NCBI GenBank assembly: GCA_023459355.1
Contig: JAEWUM010000016.1
Coordinates: 1-14,682, forward strand
Length of the DNA stretch: 14,682 bases
Direction of reading: 5' to 3'
Source of the DNA: Bacteroidota bacterium
Lineage (GTDB): Bacteria; Bacteroidota; Bacteroidia; Bacteroidales; Paludibacteraceae
Position 1 is the first letter of the stretch. Each line of letters opens with the position of its first letter. The translations under genes were made by a program, and so were the position numbers. The notes under the pieces are model-generated. The model was not told the DNA's origin. It saw nothing but the letters and a program-made list of their open reading frames with translations, and ran no database searches. Below are positions 8,404-14,167 of this stretch, in pieces.

Positions 8404-8710
8404 TTTGTTTTGCTTTTCGAATGCTTCGTAGAATTTCTCGTTTTTATTTCTCAAAGCGATCAGATTATTATTCATAAGTCATTACAACCGATAGGTTGTC
8501 TGTCGATTTAAGTTCGTTTATGTCAAACAAACTTTAGGTTTCAAATGAGTACAAGGTTTAGTCGTACTCCAAACAGATTTTTTTGGTCTCGAAAACACTT
8601 TCAATGTTTCTTTCCCGTGTTTCCGTATTTCTGTCTCTACTATACTTCGAGACTGAAATAATGCATTAACTTGTGTCCATGTCGGTCGCTTTTTTCTTTT
8701 TTTTGCATGT
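8404..8710. other. AT-rich gap before the first cassette site
   Basis: No gene was recognised. It holds a 6-bp hairpin, ACAACC-GATA-GGTTGT (8484-8499), upstream of the lipoprotein remnant, and a C/T-rich tract (T-runs at about 8694-8704) just before site A. No good TAnnTTTG promoter was found for the minus-strand lipoprotein gene. No coding homology could be seen in either direction. Confidence 0.4.
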
Positions 8711-8844
8711 TTGGTAACGGATGGGGGTGTGGCAAGTGTGGGAGAGCGTGTTACGTTTTCGTTCCCCGACGAAAACGCCCGAGCGGGCGAAACCGCTCAG
8801 AAGTCCCAGTGTCACCCACATTGGCTACACCCCTTGTTACCGCC
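8711..8844. repeat. attC-like palindromic recombination site A
   Basis: Begins TTGGTAAC (8711-8718) and ends GTTACCGCC (8836-8844). Arms GGGGTGTGGCAAGTGTGGG (8724-8742) and CCCACATTGGCTACACCCC (8815-8833) pair at 16 of 19 positions. The centre has two further hairpins: CGTTTTCGT/ACGAAAACG (8754-8762 with 8769-8777, perfect 9 bp) and CGCCCG/CGGGCG (8776-8789). The whole is much more GC-rich than its surroundings. The layout AAC-spacer-stem...stem-spacer-GTT is that of an integron attC, although the spacers are unequal. The final GTTACCGCC is the exact reverse complement of the start of site B. Confidence 0.7.
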
Positions 8845-8850
8845 TGGCAT

Positions 8851-9951
8851 TTATTTCAATTCATAATTAGTGCTTCGTCCACCACTACCTTCTTTTTGTA
8901 AGATATTCTTCTTAATTAAATCTTGAATATCTCGAAGAGCTGTGTCTTGTGAACATTTATTAATTTTCGCCCATTTCGAGGTTGTCAACTTTCCGTCAAA
9001 TCCATCAAGCAGTCTATTTATTATTTTTTGTTGCCTATCGTTGAGAATTGTGGTGGAATGAAATTTCCAAAATTCTGCTTTATGAAGTATTTTCGATAAA
9101 GTCTCTTCTGTGGAGTCAATAGCATTTACTAAACATTGCAAAAACCATAAAATCCATTCTGTTATATCTGAATTTCCTTTCTGTGTTTTTTCAAGATTTT
9201 CATAATACTGTTTCCTTTCAACCCTAATTTGTGCAGACATACTATAGAACCGTCTGATACTTTTGTCAGAACGTGCCAATGTCATATCTGTAATTGCTCT
9301 TGTAATACGACCGTTTCCATCGTCGAATGGATGGATTGTCACGAACCATAAATGAGCAATAGCTGCCTTAAGAACCAAATCAATTTCATGTTCGTTTTCA
9401 AACCAGTCTAAGAATTTTATCATTTCTGGCTCTATTCTGTCAGAACTTGGAGCTTGGTAGTGAACCTTTTCTTTTCCCATAGGTCCTGATACAACTTGCA
9501 TAGGTCCAGTCGTATCTTTGCGCCAGTCTGCAACAGTAATTTTATAAAGATTACTCCAACCTGACGGGAACAGCGCTGCATGCCAGCCAAACAGTCTGTT
9601 TTTAGTTAACGGCAAATCATATTTTTGAGTAGCGTCAAGCATCGTCTCGACTATTCCGTCAACGTGACGTTCCGATTCTACTGCTCCTGCAATGTCAATT
9701 CCTAGTCGACGTGCAATTGAGGAACGTACTTGTTCAACATCCAAAAATTCGCCTTCGATTTCTGATGACTTAATAACATCTAAAGTAAGAGTGTTCAATA
9801 CGGCTTCATTTTGCAAATCAAAACCAAGCGATTCCATTTTACCCAAAAGTCTTCCTTGCTGATTTCTAGCTTCACCAAGTTTTATCATCACTTTCTTATT
9901 GTCCCAAGTGAAGTCTGTCCAGTTTTCCTTTTCGTGTATATAAATTTTCAT
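8851..9951 (-). CDS. Fic-domain AMP-transferase with N-terminal inhibitory helix
   Basis: 366 residues from the ATG at 9951, chosen over an in-frame ATG at 9972 because MKIYIHEKENW is the usual start of this family. An N-terminal domain of the DUF4172 type contains SSEIEG (62-67), matching the inhibitory motif (S/T)xxxE(G/N), so this is a class II Fic protein that blocks its own ATP site. The catalytic loop HPFDDGNGRITR (207-218) is complete. The last 65 residues look like a winged helix (TTSKWAKINKCSQDTALRDIQDLIKKNIL), suggesting DNA binding and autoregulation. Such enzymes attach AMP to target proteins such as topoisomerases, though the target here is unknown. The gene fills the unit between sites A and B, with its stop only 7 bp from site A. 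Intact, AT-rich. Confidence 0.92.
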   Translation of the reverse strand: MKIYIHEKENWTDFTWDNKKVMIKLGEARNQQGRLLGKMESLGFDLQNEAVLNTLTLDVIKSSEIEGEFLDVEQVRSSIARRLGIDIAGAVESERHVDGIVETMLDATQKYDLPLTKNRLFGWHAALFPSGWSNLYKITVADWRKDTTGPMQVVSGPMGKEKVHYQAPSSDRIEPEMIKFLDWFENEHEIDLVLKAAIAHLWFVTIHPFDDGNGRITRAITDMTLARSDKSIRRFYSMSAQIRVERKQYYENLEKTQKGNSDITEWILWFLQCLVNAIDSTEETLSKILHKAEFWKFHSTTILNDRQQKIINRLLDGFDGKLTTSKWAKINKCSQDTALRDIQDLIKKNILQKEGSGGRSTNYELK

Positions 9952-10045
9952 TCTCCGCAAAATATGCGTCAAATATACTACTTATTCTCCGCAAATAAAA
10001 CTTTCTCCGCAAATTTCGCACAGATTACAGCTAATAATCTCCGCA
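9951..10045 (-). promoter_or_regulatory. Iterated 11-bp operator-like repeats upstream of fic
   Basis: TTCTCCGCAAA occurs three times exactly (9951-9961, 9985-9995, 10003-10013), and TCTCCGCA a fourth time (10038-10045). On the coding strand it reads TTTGCGGAGAA; the nearest copy overlaps the ATG and supplies the GGAG ribosome-binding sequence. The copies bracket the predicted promoter, as operators for an autoregulator would. Confidence 0.55.
9970..9977 (-). promoter_or_regulatory. Candidate -7 element for fic
   Basis: TATATTTG on the minus strand fits TAnnTTTG, about 20 bp before the fic start codon. A TTTG lies 14 bp upstream inside an 11-bp repeat (9995-9992), closer than the usual 18-21 bp, so the -33 element is weak. 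Confidence 0.4.
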
Positions 10046-10063
10046 CTGTCGTTTTTTTTGCTT

Positions 10064-10197
10064 GGCGGTAACGACCGAGGCTATGGGCACGGGCGGTTTG
10101 CGTGAGCATTCGCTGTCGCACAGCGACAAGGCGAATGCGGGCGCAAAACCCGCTAAGTGCACGTCAGCCAGCCTGTGACCATAGGCGTGTGTTGAAC
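10064..10197. repeat. attC-like palindromic recombination site B
   Basis: Begins GGCGGTAAC (10064-10072), the exact reverse complement of the end of site A, and ends GTTGAAC (10191-10197), a perfect fit to the integron core GTTRRRY. Outer arms GGCTATGGGCACGGGCGG (10079-10096) and the 10168-10186 stretch containing CCATAGGC pair imperfectly. Inside lies a strong hairpin: GCATTCGC (10106-10113) and TGTCGC pair with GCGACA and GCGAATGC (10131-10138), giving 14 bp around loop ACA with a 2-base bulge. An IS91-family element begins directly after the final GAAC. Confidence 0.7.
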
Positions 10198-10266
10198 TAA
10201 ATTCCCTCCGGGAAAGGCTTTAAATAACTCATTTTTTATAACATTATTTTAAGATTTCCGTTTCAA

Positions 10267-10341
10267 GATGCTGAAAGAGGAATTACCAGTTCCTTTAAAA
10301 TTCTAAATCTCCCAATTTATTCATTTTAATTTTTCAGCATC
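10267..10341 (+). repeat. Perfect 10-bp inverted repeat ending at the recombinase ATG
   Basis: GATGCTGAAA (10267-10276) is repeated inverted as TTTCAGCATC (10332-10341), the last base touching the ATG at 10342. A smaller hairpin (AGGAA/TTCCT) sits in the 55-nt loop. In the mRNA this would put the ribosome-binding region in a stem, which could limit translation of the recombinase-transposase pair. Confidence 0.55.
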
Positions 10342-11244
10342 ATGAAACAAAAATCAGAATTCTCTATTATTGGTCAGGCACTGCTCATTATTCCAGGCTT
10401 CGACCGTGTGTATCAAAAGCTTGAACAGCAGGTTGTGCTGCGTGGACAAGCTAAAAGCACCTTCGAAAACTACATTCATCGCATCGCTCAGGTCTGTCTG
10501 CATTTCAACTGCCTGCCCGAAGAGGTAATCGAAGATGAGCTGAACGACTATCTTGCCGGATTGGCTTTGTCGGCTAAATCTCCTTCACGAAGTGCTTTCA
10601 AGCATTCAGTTTATGGTCTTCGATATTACTACCGTTACGTGGGACTCCCAACGCGTGCCGTAAAACTGCCTTCGCTTAAAAAGGATGCCCGACTGCCTGA
10701 TATTCTCAATAAAGCGGAACTTAAAAAACTCTTCGTGGCTCCCACTTTGCTCAAACATCGCATCCTGCTAATGCTTATCTATTCTGCCGGATTGCGTTCC
10801 TCTGAACTGATTAACCTTAAAATTGCAGATATCGATTTCGAGAGATCTTCTATTCATATCCGGCGTAGCAAATATAACAAAGACCGTATTGTGCCACTCT
10901 CCCTTTATATGGCTGTCGGACTTCAAAAGTATCTTGCGCTTGAACAACCCCTTACATGGCTTTTTAATGGAAAACTGCTTGGTTCGACCTATTCCTCAAA
11001 AGCCATAGCCCGGGTCATGCGGGAAGCTGTGAAAGAAGCCGGCATTGCCAAAAGTGTAACGGTTCATTCACTTCGTCATTCCTATGCCACACATTTGATT
11101 GAAGACGGATTGAATATTATCACTGTCAAAGATCTGCTGGGGCATTCCAAAATTGAAACAACCATGGTTTACCTGCATATAGCCCAATGTCCCCTGATTC
11201 AGGCGCATAGTCCGCTGGATACGCTTTATCCACAGCAAAGATAA
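10342..11244 (+). CDS. Tyrosine recombinase of the IS91-family element
   Basis: 300 residues. An N-terminal SAM-like core-binding domain (about 20-110; KSTFENYIHRIAQVCLHF) is followed by a catalytic domain with the expected pattern: Arg in SAGLRSSELINL, Lys near RRSKYNKDRIVPL, His-x-x-Arg in VHSLRHSYATH, His in LLGHSKIETT, and the nucleophile Tyr in MVYLH. It lacks the extra insertion that marks integron IntI proteins, and its stop overlaps the transposase start (TAATG). It is therefore the accessory recombinase of the IS91-type element rather than the cassette integrase. In such elements its role is not well established; it may resolve or process transposition intermediates. Intact. Confidence 0.88.
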   Translation: MKQKSEFSIIGQALLIIPGFDRVYQKLEQQVVLRGQAKSTFENYIHRIAQVCLHFNCLPEEVIEDELNDYLAGLALSAKSPSRSAFKHSVYGLRYYYRYVGLPTRAVKLPSLKKDARLPDILNKAELKKLFVAPTLLKHRILLMLIYSAGLRSSELINLKIADIDFERSSIHIRRSKYNKDRIVPLSLYMAVGLQKYLALEQPLTWLFNGKLLGSTYSSKAIARVMREAVKEAGIAKSVTVHSLRHSYATHLIEDGLNIITVKDLLGHSKIETTMVYLHIAQCPLIQAHSPLDTLYPQQR

Positions 11245-12404
11245 TGAATCGCTCCATATTCGAGGTAGCCCGCGTAATAAAACGTTTCGGGGCTGAGTTT
11301 GGTATGCAATCTCATCCCAATAATTATCAGCTTACCGTACTCAATGCTTTGCAGCAATGCCGGACAGCTGAGATGGGAGGTCATAAAGACAAGTGCAACA
11401 ACCCGGCTTGTTCCCACGAGCATTACAGTTATAATAGTTGCGGCAATCGCCATTGCCCCAAATGTCAAATAGCACGTCAGATGCTTTGGGCTGAAGACCG
11501 TATGCGGGATGCGCTCAATGTAAAGCATTTTCACGTGGTGTTTACCGTACCCGATGAGTTGAATGAAATCTGTCTGATCGACAGCAAATTATTTTACTCA
11601 TCACTCTTTGCCTGTGCATGGAATACCCTGCGCAGTTTTGGTTACTCTCATCACGGGGTCGAAACCGGAGCTATATGTGTGCTTCACACCTGGGGAGCAA
11701 ACCTCTCGTTGCATCCGCACCTGCATTGCTTAGTTCCCGCAGCTGGTCTGAACGTACGAGGAAAGATACTGGACATTGGCCGTGAAGGGAAATACCTGTA
11801 TCCGGTGAAGCAAATGAGTGCTGTGTTTCGGGGAAAGTTACTCCTGCGATTGAAACAGCATCTCAAAAAACAAAACCGATTTACCTGTGACATTCAGCAG
11901 ACAATTGACCATTGCTACGCCAAACAATGGGTTATCTACTCGGAACCTTCGTTGGGAAATGCAAAACAAATAGTGGAGTATTTAGCAAAATACACCCATC
12001 GGGTAGCCATCAGCAATACACGTATCAAAAACATCGACGAGCGTAATGTCACTTTCTCCTATAAGGATTATGCTGATAATGCAAATCAGAAACTGATGAC
12101 CCTCACGGGGGTGGAGTTCCTGCGTCGTTTTGCCATGCACATCCTGCCGCGTGGTTTTGTCAAGATACGCTATTACGGTATTCTTGCCAGCAGCTATAAA
12201 GAGCAGGTGAAGCACCTCAAAAGCAGACCCGACATCCTCCAACTTACCGAAACACGCTGGCAGAGAATGGTGCGGATTACTGGATTTGACGCCTGCAAAT
12301 GTCCTATATGCAAAACCGGGAACATGATTGTGATGGAAACACTTCCCCGAATCCGTTCGCCCGATAATGTCTTTTACCCACGAACTAACCACCAAAACCT
12401 CTGA
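11244..12404 (+). CDS. IS91-family HUH (Y1) transposase
   Basis: 386 residues. The N-terminal zinc-binding part contains a Cys/His cluster, CNNPACSHEH then CGNRHCPKC (about residues 51-75). The HUH metal-binding motif is HPHLHC (about 157-162). The likely catalytic tyrosine is in EYLAKYTHRVAISNTRI, the block conserved in IS91 transposases. A CPIC pair near the C-terminus may form a second zinc site. The enzyme nicks one strand and drives rolling-circle transposition without target duplication. It is translationally coupled to the recombinase upstream. Full length and intact, so the element may be active. Confidence 0.93.
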   Translation: MNRSIFEVARVIKRFGAEFGMQSHPNNYQLTVLNALQQCRTAEMGGHKDKCNNPACSHEHYSYNSCGNRHCPKCQIARQMLWAEDRMRDALNVKHFHVVFTVPDELNEICLIDSKLFYSSLFACAWNTLRSFGYSHHGVETGAICVLHTWGANLSLHPHLHCLVPAAGLNVRGKILDIGREGKYLYPVKQMSAVFRGKLLLRLKQHLKKQNRFTCDIQQTIDHCYAKQWVIYSEPSLGNAKQIVEYLAKYTHRVAISNTRIKNIDERNVTFSYKDYADNANQKLMTLTGVEFLRRFAMHILPRGFVKIRYYGILASSYKEQVKHLKSRPDILQLTETRWQRMVRITGFDACKCPICKTGNMIVMETLPRIRSPDNVFYPRTNHQNL

Positions 12405-12419
12405 TCAATAGCCTGCAAG

Positions 12420-12436
12420 CCCTGTTTCAAACAGGG
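12420..12436 (+). terminator. Hairpin after the transposase gene
   Basis: CCCTGTT-TCA-AACAGGG, a perfect 7-bp stem 15 nt after the transposase stop. It has no T-run after it, so it may serve as an mRNA end or an element-end structure rather than a classical intrinsic terminator. Confidence 0.4.
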
Positions 12437-12657
12437 ACGGCCATTACTATGTCTTAACGTAAGCAAAAACCGCTGTTTCTGCTGTTTTTCAATTATATAA
12501 TTACTGCTTTTTGCGAATTTGCTTTTCCAAAAAAGCTTCTCAGCTTTACGTTCTAACCTTTTAAACTGAACGCGGAATCCCAAATACTGACGCTTTTCCC
12601 ATAATACCCACTTTTATCAACGCTCAACTAATAGAATCCCTGCAAAGAGGGAATACG

Positions 12658-12717
12658 GCTCAACCCACGCTTCCGTGCTGGGTCGTGCCGACCGCAGGAA
12701 GCCTAAGTATTATGCGG
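12658..12717. repeat. Candidate short attC-like site E
   Basis: Begins GCTCAAC (12658-12664), the complement of GTTGAAC that ends site B at 6 of 7 bases. It has a stem GCTTCCgTGC/GCAGGAAGC (12669-12678 with 12694-12702, one bulge) and ends ATTATGCGG (12709-12717), which matches the start of site C (CCGCATAAC) at 8 of 9 bases. At 60 bp it has the size of a classical 59-base element. The first G of GTT is replaced by A. An alternative fold, CGGC-ACCCA...TGGGT-GCCG (12656-12690), might instead be the IS91 origin hairpin. Confidence 0.4.
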
Positions 12718-13189
12718 ATGGTGTTTGATGTATGTATTGGATATTCATAAAATAAATTCGTGTCTACGCTGCATATACTTGTCTAACAAGCGAGCAAAGC
12801 CACGTCAACCCCAAGGTCCTACGCGAAGCGTTTCTTTCTTAAGAGGTTAACTTGAAAACATTTATTCTTTATCAGCTTACTATTTCAACATCTTTGTACC
12901 TGGAATCTTACGATTCTATGCGAAGCATTTGTATTTGCATTTGTTTTTGATCTTTATCGAGAGTGAGGTTTGTTCACCCCCATCATTCTTTAAGAAAGTA
13001 TGTGCTACAAACCTAAAGCTAAGGCAATATATTTACACGTGAAACGCGTTTCTTTTCTTTTTTAATCGCAAATTTAAACAAACTCTGCATTTAATGCGAA
13101 GCTTTTTTCTTTTTTCTTTTTTCTTATTTATTTGATGGCATATCTAAAATATACCGGGCGATTCTCCCGTCCCCCTTTTTTCTACACTA
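12718..13189. other. Gene-free unit with three GCGAAGC mini-hairpins
   Basis: No coding frame was recognised on either strand over about 470 bp. GCGAAGC, a heptamer known to form an unusually stable DNA mini-hairpin, occurs at 12823-12829, 12920-12926 and 13096-13102. The first two extend to ACGC-GAA-GCGT and ATGC-GAA-GCAT, and each copy is followed by a T-rich stretch. Also present are CTTGT/ACAAG (12779-12791), the palindrome GAAACGCGTTTC (near 13041-13052) and three CTTTTTT units in tandem (13102-13122). It could hold a small RNA, be a promoter region, or be an emptied cassette. Confidence 0.4.
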
Positions 13190-13326
13190 CCGCATAACGT
13201 TTGATGGTATGGTGTCGTGCGGGATTACGATGCGATTTCCTATCAGTTTACACCGACCTTTTTTACGAGCCACAAACGCTCGCATAACTCTGAAACCCGC
13301 ATGCACTATACCATGTGTTGGCAAAC
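13190..13326. repeat. attC-like palindromic recombination site C
   Basis: Begins CCGCATAAC (13190-13198) and ends GTTGGCAAAC (13317-13326). The arm from ATGGTATGGTG to GCGGG (13204-13223) pairs with CCCGCATGCACTATACCAT (13296-13314) with few mismatches. A second GCATAAC lies inside at 13282-13288. The final ten bases are the exact reverse complement of the start of site D (13946-13955), and with the next five bases the match becomes 14 of 15 (13317-13331 against 13941-13955). Confidence 0.7.
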
Positions 13327-13331
13327 GTAAT

Positions 13332-13925
13332 TTATTCTATTTCATCATTATACTTAATGTCAAATTTCTTTGTACCATCTCTAAAATAAGTTCCATAAAC
13401 TTCTGGTTTCAATAAATATTCTAAGTATTGTATCTGTCGAGCATAATTGAATCGCTTGTAGTCTCCTTTCAAAAAATCCGAACAAAACTTTTCTAAATCA
13501 TTTTTAATCCTTATAAATGAAGTATCAATTAATTGTATTGAACAAGCGTTATAAAATCCCAAGTCAAGTTCCATAGCTTTTTTTTGCCAGTCTTCAAAAG
13601 GAGTAATCTTCTCTTTATAGTATGATAAATAAATGGAATTAAACTTTGGATTTGATTTAAATTCATCATTCTTTTTTAATTCAACATTTAAACTCCAAGG
13701 ATAATCATGTGGATGAAAACCATAATCATGAAAAACGATTTGACAATCATTTTTATAAAATACACGATTTGAGTTTTTATCAGGAATAAATCCATAATCC
13801 GAAAGAAATGGTTTAATTATTGAGTCAATGTTTTTATCAATTTGTAAATCTAATTCTTTACCAAAATCTTGTCCCATAAGTCCTATTGAGATTAATGTTA
13901 TCAAAAAAAGTGTTATATATCTCAT
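13332..13925 (-). CDS. Small secreted protein of unknown function
   Basis: 197 residues. MRYITLFLITLISIGLMGQ is a signal peptide with likely cleavage near residues 18-20, so the protein is exported to the periplasm or beyond. There is no cysteine near the cleavage site, so it is not a lipoprotein. The remainder is soluble, charged and rich in Asp, Lys, Phe and Tyr (for example NDCQIVFHDYGFHPHDYPWSL). I do not recognise a family. The gene is very AT-rich and occupies the whole unit between sites C and D, its stop codon only 5 bp from site C. It shares the minus orientation with fic. No clear promoter was found in the 20 bp between its start and site D. Confidence 0.75.
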   Translation of the reverse strand: MRYITLFLITLISIGLMGQDFGKELDLQIDKNIDSIIKPFLSDYGFIPDKNSNRVFYKNDCQIVFHDYGFHPHDYPWSLNVELKKNDEFKSNPKFNSIYLSYYKEKITPFEDWQKKAMELDLGFYNACSIQLIDTSFIRIKNDLEKFCSDFLKGDYKRFNYARQIQYLEYLLKPEVYGTYFRDGTKKFDIKYNDEIE

Positions 13926-13945
13926 GGTGTGCAGTTTTCTATTAT

Positions 13946-14083
13946 GTTTGCCAACGTTTTGCAGCTACACGCAGGCAGGGATTTTTACCACTGAACTTCC
14001 TACGAAGAACTGCACTTAAATTTACCACTTAACTGTCCTACGAAGCACGAAACCCCTGCTTGCGTGTAGGTGCTGTTATGCGG
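13946..14083. repeat. attC-like palindromic recombination site D
   Basis: Begins GTTTGCCAAC (13946-13955), the exact complement of the end of site C, and ends GTTATGCGG (14075-14083). Arms CTACACGCAGGCAGGG (13965-13980) and CCCTGCTTGCGTGTAG (14054-14069) pair at 15 of 16 positions plus one G-T wobble. The loop holds an imperfect tandem repeat. By the rule followed by the other sites, the next site to the right, beyond the window, should begin with CCGCATAAC. Confidence 0.7.
13984..14045. repeat. Imperfect 37-38-nt tandem repeat in the loop of site D
   Basis: TTTACCACTGAACT (from 13984) recurs as TTTACCACTTAACT (from 14021), and CCTACGAAG at 13999-14007 recurs at 14037-14045. The period is 37 nt, then 38 after a one-base insertion. 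Confidence 0.75.
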
Positions 14084-14132
14084 TCGGCTTTCATTTTCGC
14101 TTCTTTCTGGTTAATTTGTCCAACAAAGTTAC

Positions 14133-14140
14133 TAAATTTG
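14133..14140 (+). promoter_or_regulatory. Candidate -7 element for the erm gene
   Basis: TAAATTTG fits TAnnTTTG. Transcription would begin near 14147, leaving a leader of about 20 nt before the ATG at 14168. The nearest TTTG (14115-14118) is only 14 bp upstream. The short leader leaves no room for the attenuator peptide found before inducible erm genes, suggesting constitutive expression from inside the cassette. Confidence 0.45.
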
Positions 14141-14167
14141 CAGTCGTATAATTTAAAGAAGTTACTA

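Larger units (their letters stand above)
10198..12657 (+). mobile_element. IS91-family rolling-circle element (right boundary approximate)
   Basis: Contains a tyrosine recombinase gene and an IS91 transposase gene overlapping as TAATG, a pairing known in part of the IS91 family. The left end abuts GAAC (10194-10197), a tetranucleotide next to which IS91 elements are known to insert. Matching short hairpins occur at both sides: TTCCC/GGGAA (10202-10214) on the left and TCCCT/AGGGA (12637-12652) on the right, each preceded by AACTAA. The octamer ATTCCCTC (10201-10208) is inverted as GAGGGAAT (12647-12654). The exact right end is not certain. GC content is higher than in the flanking cassettes. 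Confidence 0.75.

Noticed and set aside
8671..8901. 76-codon plus-strand frame over site A
   Set aside because: It translates a palindrome and the end of fic in antisense; no protein-like composition.
10342..11244. The tyrosine recombinase as the integrase (IntI) of the cassette array
   Set aside because: It lacks the extra insertion typical of IntI, overlaps the IS91 transposase gene, and sits inside the element. It is better explained as part of the IS91-type element.
12374..12583. 69-codon minus-strand frame after the transposase
   Set aside because: It overlaps the transposase end antisense, runs through the 12420-12436 hairpin and has no recognisable protein features.
13209..13415. 68-codon plus-strand frame across site C
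   Set aside because: It reads through the palindrome into the antisense of the secreted-protein gene; no start signal and no protein features.
8711..14083. The palindromes as CRISPR repeats or tRNA/rRNA genes
   Set aside because: Spacing is irregular (hundreds to thousands of bases), the units contain whole genes, and no tRNA or rRNA signature is visible.
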